NCBI GenBank assembly: GCA_025352625.1
Contig: JANXSR010000389.1
Location: forward strand, 1 to 53,456
Source of the DNA: Ferruginibacter sp.
GTDB taxonomy: Bacteria > Bacteroidota > Bacteroidia > Chitinophagales > Chitinophagaceae
Length of the DNA stretch: 53,456 nt
Direction of reading: 5' to 3'
Made by a program: the position numbers and the translations under genes. The number at the start of each line of letters is the position of its first letter. Within the stretch, counting starts at the first letter, position 1. The notes below the pieces were generated by a model. That model saw only the letters and a list, made by a program, of their open reading frames with translations, was not told the origin of the DNA and ran no database searches. Positions 35,190 through 43,031 of this stretch are shown piece after piece.

Positions 35190-36698
35190 ATGACACAAAA
35201 AGAATTACACCATCAACGCCTGGTAAAAGAAGCAGAAAAAGCAGTGATGCAGATGAATACCCGTCGCCACTTTTTAAAGGAAAGCGCCATGGGGTTAGGG
35301 GCGCTGGCACTGGGCTCCCTGTTTGGAAGCTGTGCCAGCAAGACTTCGCAGAGCAGCAGCGTATTGTTTGATCCTGCTCACCCGCTGATGCCCAAACTGC
35401 CGCCATTTGCAGCAAAAGCAAAGAGCGTAATTTATTTGCACATGGCAGGCGCTCCATCACAACTGGAGTTGTTTGATTACAAACCGGAACTGATGAAAAT
35501 GGACGGCCAGGATTGTCCGCAGTCATTGCTGGAAGGAAAAAAGTTTGCCTTTATCCGCGGTGTTCCAAAAATGCTTGGGCCTCAGGCAAAGTTTGCCCAG
35601 CACGGCCAATCACGGGCATGGGTAAGCGAAAACATGCCACACCTGGCATCCATTGTTGATGAAATAAGTTTTTTAAAAGCAGTAACCACCGACCAGTTCA
35701 ATCATGCCCCGGCACAGTTGATGGTGCATACTGGTTCTGCCCGTTTGGGCAGACCAAGCCTCGGGTCGTGGGCAACCTATGGATTGGGAACCGAGAACCA
35801 GAACCTGCCTGGTTTTGTGGTATTAACCAGTGGTGGCAGAAATCCCGATGCAGGCAAGAGTGTGTGGGGAAGTGGTTTTTTACCCAGCGTATACCAGGGA
35901 GTACAATGCAGGAGCGAAGGTGATCCGGTGTTGTTTATAAAAGATCCGGAAGGGATGGACAGGGACTTGCGCAAGGCAAGTATTGATGCCATCAACCAGG
36001 TGAATGCAGAAGAATACAAGGCGTACAATGATCCTGAAATACTGTCACGTATTTCACAATACGAAATGGCATATAAGATGCAGATAGCTGCGCCGGAAGT
36101 GATGAACATCAACAACGAACCGGCCTACATACATGAAATGTACGGCACCAAACCCGGCGAAGGATGTTTTGCCAACAACGTTTTGCTGGCCAGAAAATTA
36201 GTGGAGAAAGGTGTTCGTTTTGTACAGTTGTTCGATTGGGGCTGGGATAGTCATGGTACTGATGCAAGCCTCGCCATTGATCTGGGTTTTATCAATAAAT
36301 GCCGTTCGGTTGACAAATGTGTTACTGCATTGATACTCGATTTAAAACAACGTGGTTTACTGGAAGAAACACTGGTGGTATGGGGCGGTGAATTTGGCAG
36401 AACGCCGATGATGGAAAATCGGGAAGGAAAACAAAACCCTTACAAGGGCAGGGATCATCATACAGAAGCCTTTACCATCTGGATGGCCGGTGCTGGTATT
36501 AAAAAGGGGTTCTCTTATGGCGAAACAGATGAGATCGGGTATAGTGCCATCAGTGGTAAAGTGGAGCCATTTGATATACAGGCCACCATTTTAAACCAGT
36601 TGGGTTTTGACCATGAAAAGTTTACGTATGATTTCCAGGGAAGACCTTTCAGGTTAACCGATACAAGAGGAAAAGTAATTACAGATATTTTAAGTTGA
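35190..36698 (+). CDS. DUF1501 protein with Tat signal
   Basis: The 502-residue protein is predicted to be exported folded by the Tat system. TRRHFLKESAMGLGALALG (24-42) is a twin-arginine signal, followed by SLFGSCAS, a possible but imperfect lipobox. The mature part has the DUF1501 pattern, related to the alkaline phosphatase/sulfatase superfamily: VIYLHMAGAPSQLELFDYKP near the start, FDWGWDSHG in the middle, and VVWGGEFGRTP plus GRDHHTEAFTIWMAGAGI toward the end. Catalytic assignment is uncertain because the superfamily's metal site is only partly recognisable. It directly follows PSD1 copy B (110 bases) and precedes the TIM-barrel gene. It probably acts in the periplasm with the PSD1 proteins (inference from the recurrent neighbourhood). 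Confidence 0.88.
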   Translation: MTQKELHHQRLVKEAEKAVMQMNTRRHFLKESAMGLGALALGSLFGSCASKTSQSSSVLFDPAHPLMPKLPPFAAKAKSVIYLHMAGAPSQLELFDYKPELMKMDGQDCPQSLLEGKKFAFIRGVPKMLGPQAKFAQHGQSRAWVSENMPHLASIVDEISFLKAVTTDQFNHAPAQLMVHTGSARLGRPSLGSWATYGLGTENQNLPGFVVLTSGGRNPDAGKSVWGSGFLPSVYQGVQCRSEGDPVLFIKDPEGMDRDLRKASIDAINQVNAEEYKAYNDPEILSRISQYEMAYKMQIAAPEVMNINNEPAYIHEMYGTKPGEGCFANNVLLARKLVEKGVRFVQLFDWGWDSHGTDASLAIDLGFINKCRSVDKCVTALILDLKQRGLLEETLVVWGGEFGRTPMMENREGKQNPYKGRDHHTEAFTIWMAGAGIKKGFSYGETDEIGYSAISGKVEPFDIQATILNQLGFDHEKFTYDFQGRPFRLTDTRGKVITDILS

Positions 36699-36704
36699 TA
36701 GGTA

Positions 36705-36753
36705 AGTAGTGAGTGGTGAATGGTGAGTGACTCACTACTGACCACTCACTACT
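36705..36753. repeat. Nested inverted repeat between DUF1501 and TIM-barrel genes
   Basis: The 13-base arms AGTAGTGAGTGGT (36705-36717) and ACCACTCACTACT (36741-36753) are perfect complements. Inside them GTGAGTGACTCAC (36724-36736) is itself palindromic. The sequence is built of drifting GTGAGTGGTGAATG-like units. It starts right after the DUF1501 stop, so it could act as a partial terminator or stability hairpin. No T run follows. Confidence 0.6.
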
Positions 36754-36784
36754 CACATTGACCATTAATAATTCATTATTCACT

Positions 36785-37714
36785 ATGTTATTTAACCGGA
36801 GAAATTTTTTACAAACAACCACATCGGCTACTACTGCATTATTGCTGGCATCGCTGGATGTATTTGCCACACCTCAAAAAAACAACCAAATGAATACAGG
36901 CTTTCAATTAAAAGTTATGGCTACCAACTGGGGCTTTGATGGAAGTATTGACAACTATTGCAGCAAAGTAAAAGCTGAAGGATATGATGGCATTGAAATA
37001 TGGTGGCCTACTGTACAAAAAGAGGAAGCCGATTTGTTTGCTGCCCTCAAAAAGTACAACCTGGAAGTTGGTTTTTTAACAGCCGGTCATCAAAGCAATT
37101 ATGCGGAGCACCTTGCAACTTTTAAGCAAATGATTACTGCTGCAGCTACCAATAAAAATCAGCGGCCTCTCTACATCAATTGCCACAGCGGAAAAGACTA
37201 TTTTAGTTTCGAAGAAAACAAAGCCCTGGTTGATTTTACGTCAGGTCTTTCAAAAGAAACGGGTATAAAAATCTGCCACGAAACACACCGCTCCAGGATG
37301 TTGTTTGCAGCACCGGTTGCCAAAACATTTATGCAGCAAATACCTGGTTTAAGAATTACGCTGGACATTTCTCACTGGTGCAATGTTAGCGAAAGCTTAT
37401 TGGCAGATCAGCAGGAAACTGTGAACCTGGCTATACAAAGAACGGACCATTTACATGCCCGCATTGGTCATGCTGAAGGTCCGCAGGTGAGTGACCCCAG
37501 AGCACCTGAATGGGACGATGCAGTAAAAGCTCATTTTGCCTGGTGGGATGCTATTGTTGCGATAAAGAAACAAAAAGGCGAACTGCTTACGGTGTTAACA
37601 GAATTTGGGCCGCCGGATTATATGCCCACCATTCCTTACACCCGTCAGCCATTGGCAGATCAATGGGCCATTAATGTTTACATGATGCATTTACTTAGAA
37701 AAAGATATTTGTAA
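36785..37714 (+). CDS. Tat-exported sugar phosphate isomerase/epimerase-like TIM-barrel protein
   Basis: I start at ATG 36785 rather than the track's TTG at 36758. The ATG opens a compact twin-arginine signal (NRRNFLQTTTSATTALLLA), and the TTG lies in the upstream repeat. The 309-residue product has an AP-endonuclease-2/xylose-isomerase-like TIM barrel: GYDGIEIWWP (~66), VGFLTAGHQ, INCHSGKDYF, KICHETHRSRM, LRITLDISHWCNVSE, LHARIGHAEGPQ, and LTEFGPPDY near the end. The His, Glu and Asp residues in these motifs match the family's metal site. Relatives act on sugars or keto-sugars. A periplasmic copy next to PSD1, DUF1501 and a GH16-like enzyme supports extracytoplasmic carbohydrate chemistry. 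The exact reaction is unknown. Confidence 0.85.
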   Translation: MLFNRRNFLQTTTSATTALLLASLDVFATPQKNNQMNTGFQLKVMATNWGFDGSIDNYCSKVKAEGYDGIEIWWPTVQKEEADLFAALKKYNLEVGFLTAGHQSNYAEHLATFKQMITAAATNKNQRPLYINCHSGKDYFSFEENKALVDFTSGLSKETGIKICHETHRSRMLFAAPVAKTFMQQIPGLRITLDISHWCNVSESLLADQQETVNLAIQRTDHLHARIGHAEGPQVSDPRAPEWDDAVKAHFAWWDAIVAIKKQKGELLTVLTEFGPPDYMPTIPYTRQPLADQWAINVYMMHLLRKRYL

Positions 37715-37755
37715 GACATTTCTAAAAACCCGGTTAAACCACAAAATATTTATCA

Positions 37756-39180
37756 TTGGTACTATTATCTCTTATTGAATTTATTGGTCATTTTCATCCC
37801 TTACTGGTGCATTTACCCATCGGCATTTTATTCATTGCATTGGTGCTGCAATGGATGAGCCGGAAAGAAAAGTATGCTGCATTAAGTACTGCCGTGCCTG
37901 TTATTTTACTGGCGGGTTCAGTTGCTGCTTTTGCTTCGTGCTTAACCGGCTACCTGTTGTCTATCAGCGATGATTACGACAAATCACTGGTAAGCTGGCA
38001 CATGTGGATGGGCATTGGGGTAACATTGGTTTCGTTTATGCTGTATGCCAAAGAAAAGAATCCTCTCTTTGCAATTGATAAAAAAATATTATCAGTAGGG
38101 CTGTTGTTGTTGCTAATGATTACGGGTCACATGGGAGGATCTTTAACACATGGATCAGACTATTTAACCAAACCATTAAAGCAGTTATTCAATAAGGATA
38201 GTGTGGCAAGCGAAACAATAAAACCCATTGCCAATGTGCAGGAAGCGGTTGCTTACACAGCTGTTATCACTCCTATATTACAAAGTAAATGCTACAGTTG
38301 TCACAATGCCAATAAACAAAAAGGAGGTTTGCGCATGGACGAAATCAGCCTGCTGATGAAAGGTGGAAAAGACGGCAAAATAATTACGCCGGGCAATGCG
38401 GATGCAAGTGAATTAATTAAACGATTGTTGTTACCAATAGACAACGAACACCACATGCCGCCTAAAGAAAAACCACAGCCAACTGAAAGTCAAATAGCCT
38501 TGTTACATTGGTGGATATCCAATAATGCGGATCCTCAAAAAAAGGTAAAAGATCTTGCTCAAACAGATAAGATAAAACCTCTTTTAACTGCGCTGCAAAC
38601 TTTAGTGGTTACTCAAAAAGAAAGAACAGATATTCCGGCTGTGCAGACTGGTAAAGCAGCCGAAAAAATAATTGATCAGTTAAAGGAAAGAAATATTGTA
38701 GTGCTGCCGGTAGCACAAAATACCAATTACCTGATGGCCAATTTTGTAACCGACAGCGTAATTGACAAAGCAGATATGGAATTGTTGCTGCAATTAAAAC
38801 CTCAACTAATCTGGTTAAAATTACACAACACCAATATTGCAGATGAAATGCTGGCTTCCATTGCACAGCTAACCAATCTTACAAGGCTCGATCTTTCCAA
38901 TACTTTTATAACCGACAAAGGGTTGCCGCAATTAATAACCCTTACCAACCTGCAATACCTTAATCTGGTTGGCACAACAATTTCCGGAGCTGCCATTACG
39001 CAGTTAAAGGGGCTGAGTAGATTACAAACGCTGTATTTGTTTAAAACAGGTTTTAGTATCAAAGACCTGGCTGCTGTTAAGAATGTATTTCCTACAACCA
39101 TTATTGATACGGGTGGATACAATGTGCCGCTACTTACCTCTGATACGACATTGGTAAAGGAGCCGGTTAAAAAGTATTAA
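37756..39180 (+). CDS. DUF2231 membrane / cytochrome c (PSCyt1) / leucine-rich repeat fusion protein
   Basis: The 474-residue protein starts at TTG, the only plausible start, since the conserved DUF2231-type opening LIEFIGHFHPLLVHLPIGIL follows at once. About four membrane helices (to ~135) are followed by a cytochrome segment with CYSCH (~178-182), HMPPKEKP and QIALLHWWI, similar to the PSCyt1 domains of the two PSD1 proteins. A C-terminal stretch (~355-450) holds leucine-rich repeats (LTNLTRLDLSNTFITDKGL, LTNLQYLNLVGTTISG). The membrane part may pass electrons between the quinone pool or respiratory chain and the periplasmic haem proteins (inference). It ends the plus-strand PSD1-DUF1501 run. 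Confidence 0.85.
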   Translation: MVLLSLIEFIGHFHPLLVHLPIGILFIALVLQWMSRKEKYAALSTAVPVILLAGSVAAFASCLTGYLLSISDDYDKSLVSWHMWMGIGVTLVSFMLYAKEKNPLFAIDKKILSVGLLLLLMITGHMGGSLTHGSDYLTKPLKQLFNKDSVASETIKPIANVQEAVAYTAVITPILQSKCYSCHNANKQKGGLRMDEISLLMKGGKDGKIITPGNADASELIKRLLLPIDNEHHMPPKEKPQPTESQIALLHWWISNNADPQKKVKDLAQTDKIKPLLTALQTLVVTQKERTDIPAVQTGKAAEKIIDQLKERNIVVLPVAQNTNYLMANFVTDSVIDKADMELLLQLKPQLIWLKLHNTNIADEMLASIAQLTNLTRLDLSNTFITDKGLPQLITLTNLQYLNLVGTTISGAAITQLKGLSRLQTLYLFKTGFSIKDLAAVKNVFPTTIIDTGGYNVPLLTSDTTLVKEPVKKY

Positions 39181-39340
39181 ACAGTTAATTTATTTTTTAT
39201 ATCCAGGTAATTAAAATTCCTCATTCTCTATTTTCCCTTTTGCGTAATTCGTTTTCCCAATCCGGCACCATTGCGCCGGTATCCATTGCTTTCTTTGCAT
39301 TCTTATAAATTTCACATTACCTAATTGCAAAAAAGAAAAT

Positions 39341-41716
39341 ATGTACAAAAAGATAGTAGCAATGATAACCATTTGCCTGGCTGGATTTACAACAATAGCT
39401 CAAAATGACATTTCCGGAAAAATTATTACAAGCGATGGCCAGCCTGCTGCATTTGTAAACATTGAATTAAGGGAATTGAAAAAATATGCAGCCAGTGCTG
39501 AAGACGGGAGGTTTGAAATCAAAAATATTGGAGATGGAAAATATACTCTCATCGTTTCTTTTATTGGCTTACAAACACAGGTAAAAAATATAGAGTTAAA
39601 TGGCAATGCATCTGGCAACTTGGATTTTGTGTTAATCGAAAATGAACAGCAACTTAAAGAGGTCATCATCAGCTCTAAAAAAGGAATTAATGCCCTGCCT
39701 GTAACTATTGGTAAAATTGCGGTTGACCCTATGGACCTTCCACAGAGTATTGCTGTTATTGGCCAGTCTGTTATTAGAGATCAGCAATCAATGCGTTTAA
39801 GCGATATCATAAAAAATGTAAATGGTGTATACCTTTCAACCACAAGGGGCGGGGTGCAGGAAAGTTTTTCAGCACGTGGTTATGCTTTCTCCAGCACCAA
39901 TATGTTTAAAAATGGGTCAAGGGTAAATGCAGGTGTAATGCCCGAAGTAAGTTCGCTTGAAAAAGTAGAAGTATTAAAAGGCAGTGCCGCTATTTTGTAT
40001 GGCAATGTGGCGCCGGGGGGTATTATTAATATGGTAACCAAACAACCCAAATTTAATTTTGGCGGAGAGATTTCTTTAAGGGCGGGTAGTTTTGGTTTGA
40101 TAAAACCTTCTTTTGATGTATATGGGCCCATCAGTAAAAATGTAGCTTTCAGGATAAATGGCACGTACGAAAAAGCAAATAGTTACAGGGATGTAGTACA
40201 CTCCGAACGGTATTATATCAATCCTTCGATCTTATTTAAATTAGGAAGGAAAACAGAATTGTTGTTGCAGGGTGATTATCTTAACCACAATTTTACACCA
40301 GATTTTGGTATTGGTTCTTTAAACAACACCAACATTGCAGCTGTGCCCCGCTCTACATTTTTAGGAACAAACTGGCAATACAATAAAGTAAAACAAACTA
40401 CTGCTACAGCCTCCTTAAAACATGCATTCAATAAGGCATGGAGCCTTACTGCCACAGCTTCTTACCAGCAATACAAAAGAGATTATTATTCTACGGAAAG
40501 AATACAGGCAGATTCAATCGGCGATTGGAACCGACCCTTAAATAAAATACTGTCGCAGGAAGATTATCTTATTGGACAAGTTGATGTAACCGGTAAATTC
40601 AAAACCGGCAATATTGAACATAAGTTGTTAGCAGGTATAGATGCTGACAGGTATTACACCACTACCTATACATTTAATAATCCAACAATTTATGATAAAA
40701 TCAATATTCTTGATGCTGATAAATATACTCCCCGTACAAGCATTCCCGAAGCTTCAAAACTTACCCGCTTACAAACTCCGGTTAACAGAGTTGGTGGGTA
40801 TGTTCAGGATCTAATAAGCCTTTCAGCCAAATTGAAATTACTGGCGGGGGTACGGTGGTCTCAACAGCAATCGCCTGCTGCTACCACCACTTATCTGCAA
40901 AAAGATAGTGTAGCAAAAGGAACAGCAAAAAACGACCATGCATTTTCTCCCCGTGTAGGATTGGTATATAGGCCCACCACCACCACAGCTGCCTATGCAA
41001 GTTATGCCAACTCTTTTTCGATAAACAATGGCACCGATGTTTTTGGTGGAGCGCTTTCGCCTTCCATTATTGACCAATACGAGATTGGTGTAAAAAATGA
41101 TTTTTTTAAAGGCAGGCTCTCCGCTAACCTTACTTTTTATAAAATTATTAATAACAACCTTGCTCAAACGGCACAGTTTGCAGCAGATGGAGTAACGCCT
41201 AATAACAATACTGCTTTAAAAGAACTCGTGGGACAAACGACCAGTGATGGTATTGAATTAGACATTAGCAGCCAGCCGGTAAAAGGCTTAACTATATTAG
41301 CCGGTTATAGTTATAATTATATGCGGTATACCAATATTGCAACAATAAAAGGAAATTATATTGAGGGTGAACGGTTGGTAAATACACCGGCTAATACTGC
41401 CAACACAAGTATATTTTATACTTTTCAGAAACAGGCTGTAAAAGGCTTAAAAATTGGTGCTGCTGTATTCTATACCGGCAACCGTTTTGGTGGCTGGAAC
41501 AATACAGTTGAGCAAACACAAAAATATTCCAGATTAATACCAGTAAAGGGATTCACCACCGTAGATATTTCTGCAGGCTATACATTTAATAAAATTTCTT
41601 TACTGGCAAAGGTTAGCAATCTATTTAATACCTACAATTATTATGTGCATGAAAACTATAGTATTAACCCTATCGCACCTACCCAATTTATTCTTACGGC
41701 TGTATTTAAATTTTAG
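39341..41716 (+). CDS. TonB-dependent siderophore receptor (FhuA-like) with N-terminal carboxypeptidase-like domain
   Basis: The 791-residue outer-membrane active transporter has a signal peptide (MYKKIVAMITICLAGFTTIAQ). Residues ~24-110 are the carboxypeptidase regulatory-like beta domain common in Bacteroidota receptors (DISGKIITSDGQPAAFVNIEL). The plug domain at ~130-235 has DLPQSIAVIGQSVIRDQQ, RLSDIIKNVNGV and LEKVEVLKGSAAILYGNVAPGGIINMVTKQP. The long barrel ends in an aromatic residue (VFKF). The plug motifs are those of ferric-siderophore receptors. A PepSY membrane protein follows, which supports iron uptake with reductive release. A hairpin terminator lies between the two. No clear Fur box was identified upstream. 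Confidence 0.92.
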   Translation: MYKKIVAMITICLAGFTTIAQNDISGKIITSDGQPAAFVNIELRELKKYAASAEDGRFEIKNIGDGKYTLIVSFIGLQTQVKNIELNGNASGNLDFVLIENEQQLKEVIISSKKGINALPVTIGKIAVDPMDLPQSIAVIGQSVIRDQQSMRLSDIIKNVNGVYLSTTRGGVQESFSARGYAFSSTNMFKNGSRVNAGVMPEVSSLEKVEVLKGSAAILYGNVAPGGIINMVTKQPKFNFGGEISLRAGSFGLIKPSFDVYGPISKNVAFRINGTYEKANSYRDVVHSERYYINPSILFKLGRKTELLLQGDYLNHNFTPDFGIGSLNNTNIAAVPRSTFLGTNWQYNKVKQTTATASLKHAFNKAWSLTATASYQQYKRDYYSTERIQADSIGDWNRPLNKILSQEDYLIGQVDVTGKFKTGNIEHKLLAGIDADRYYTTTYTFNNPTIYDKINILDADKYTPRTSIPEASKLTRLQTPVNRVGGYVQDLISLSAKLKLLAGVRWSQQQSPAATTTYLQKDSVAKGTAKNDHAFSPRVGLVYRPTTTTAAYASYANSFSINNGTDVFGGALSPSIIDQYEIGVKNDFFKGRLSANLTFYKIINNNLAQTAQFAADGVTPNNNTALKELVGQTTSDGIELDISSQPVKGLTILAGYSYNYMRYTNIATIKGNYIEGERLVNTPANTANTSIFYTFQKQAVKGLKIGAAVFYTGNRFGGWNNTVEQTQKYSRLIPVKGFTTVDISAGYTFNKISLLAKVSNLFNTYNYYVHENYSINPIAPTQFILTAVFKF

Positions 41717-41735
41717 TACCCGGTAAAATTACAAA

Positions 41736-41770
41736 AGTAAGCTTCCCATTAGGGCGGCTTACTCATTTTT
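41736..41770 (+). terminator. Hairpin terminator between the TonB receptor and PepSY genes
   Basis: AGTAAGC (41736-41742) and GCTTACT (41757-41763), with an inner CCC/GGG pairing, are followed by CATTTTTAA. It begins 20 bases after the receptor stop and ends 21 bases before the PepSY start. It may be partial, lowering expression of the downstream gene. Confidence 0.65.
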
Positions 41771-41790
41771 AACCGCTAACCTTTATAATT

Positions 41791-42939
41791 TTGAAACTAT
41801 TTTTTAGGCGTATACACCTTTACATGGGGCTTGCTGCCGGGTTGGTAGTAATGATTACCTGCCTCACCGGCGCCATCCTTGTTTTTGAAAGCGAGCTACA
41901 GCATATTTTTTTTAAACAAAGATATTTTGTAACAGTAACGGGTAAACAACTTATTGCAGATAGTCTTGTAAACAATGTAATAAAAAAAATGCCGGAGGCA
42001 AAAATCAACGGTATAAAAATTTATACAGACGGGCAAAGAACGGCTGAGGTGGTAATAATACAGCCAGTACCTAAAAAAAATAAAGGGATAAAACCCTCAG
42101 ATAAAACAGAGAACCGTTCAGCAAAACCGGAAGGCAACAGACTGACAGTTTTTGTAAATCTATATAACGGTGAAGTGCAGGAAGTTTACAATCACCGGGA
42201 ATCATTTTTTTATTTTGTAATGGACCTGCACCGGTGGATGCTTAGCGGTGAGGCGGGTAAACTGGTTGTTGGAATTTGCACCCTTGTATTTTTGTTTATT
42301 TTAATAACAGGCATCATCTTATGGTGGCCTACAAACAAACAAATTTTATTACAACGACTGCAAATAAAAAGGAGTGCAGGGTTTAAAAGATTAAATCACG
42401 ATTATCATGTAGTACTCGGATTTTATAGTTCGATCTTTTTATTTGTATTTGCTTTTACAGCACTGGCATGGTCTTTTGAATGGTTTAATAAAGGTATTTA
42501 TACAGTTACCAATTCTGCAATGGAAAGACCTAAGCCACCCAAAATTTTTATAAAAGACAGTGCACAAAGAATATCGATTGAAGAAGCATTGCAAACTGTG
42601 GCAGCACAAAACAAGGAGGTTGTTTATTACAATATTACTTTGCCAAAAGATAATGCCGGTAGTTATAGTATAAATATTTTATCAAAAACAGCCAGCCATG
42701 AAACGGCTACAGATCTTTATTATGTAAATGCATTTTCACCAGCAATAAACGGGGTTCAAAAATTTGCTGATAGAAATTTAGGGCAAAAAATACGGGCTAC
42801 TTTTAGGCCGGTTCATGTAGCTTCTATTTACGGAGCACCATCAAAAAGTATAGGATTTGTAGCCTGTCTTTTTGGGGCTTTTTTTCCGGCCAGTGGCATT
42901 ATTATGTGGCTTAACCGAACAAGAAAGAAGAAAAAATGA
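41791..42939 (+). CDS. PepSY-associated transmembrane protein (ferric-siderophore reductase-like)
   Basis: This 382-residue inner-membrane protein begins at TTG. The start is supported by the family's conserved opening (KLFFRRIHLYMGLAAGLVVMITCLTGAIL), which would be cut by the next ATG. Four membrane helices lie at about 12-35, 148-175, 205-235 and 345-370. PepSY-type periplasmic segments sit between helices 1 and 2 and between 3 and 4. Conserved His residues in RRIHLYM, MDLHRWM, LNHDYHVVLG and FRPVHVAS are consistent with haem b ligands. Members next to siderophore receptors are thought to reduce Fe(III)-siderophores in the periplasm. Its place behind the TonB receptor supports that. Confidence 0.87.
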   Translation: MKLFFRRIHLYMGLAAGLVVMITCLTGAILVFESELQHIFFKQRYFVTVTGKQLIADSLVNNVIKKMPEAKINGIKIYTDGQRTAEVVIIQPVPKKNKGIKPSDKTENRSAKPEGNRLTVFVNLYNGEVQEVYNHRESFFYFVMDLHRWMLSGEAGKLVVGICTLVFLFILITGIILWWPTNKQILLQRLQIKRSAGFKRLNHDYHVVLGFYSSIFLFVFAFTALAWSFEWFNKGIYTVTNSAMERPKPPKIFIKDSAQRISIEEALQTVAAQNKEVVYYNITLPKDNAGSYSINILSKTASHETATDLYYVNAFSPAINGVQKFADRNLGQKIRATFRPVHVASIYGAPSKSIGFVACLFGAFFPASGIIMWLNRTRKKKK

Positions 42940-42988
42940 TAGCTTAACTACAATTCTTAAATATTGCTTTTTTATGAAACCAGCCTCC

Positions 42989-43016
42989 CCCTCCCTATAA
43001 AAATTACCCGGGAGGG
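42989..43016. terminator. Possible terminator between convergent PepSY and TlpA-like genes
   Basis: CCCTCCC (42989-42995) and GGGAGGG (43010-43016) form a 7-bp GC stem with an AT-rich 14-base loop. It lies in the 92-base gap between two convergent stops. There is no good T run on either side, so termination is uncertain. Confidence 0.35.
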
Positions 43017-43031
43017 CTGTGATCGATAAGG

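Noticed and set aside
36758-36784. TTG start of the TIM-barrel protein in the ORF track
   Set aside because: ATG 36785 places the twin-arginine motif at the correct distance; the upstream codons come from repeat-like DNA.
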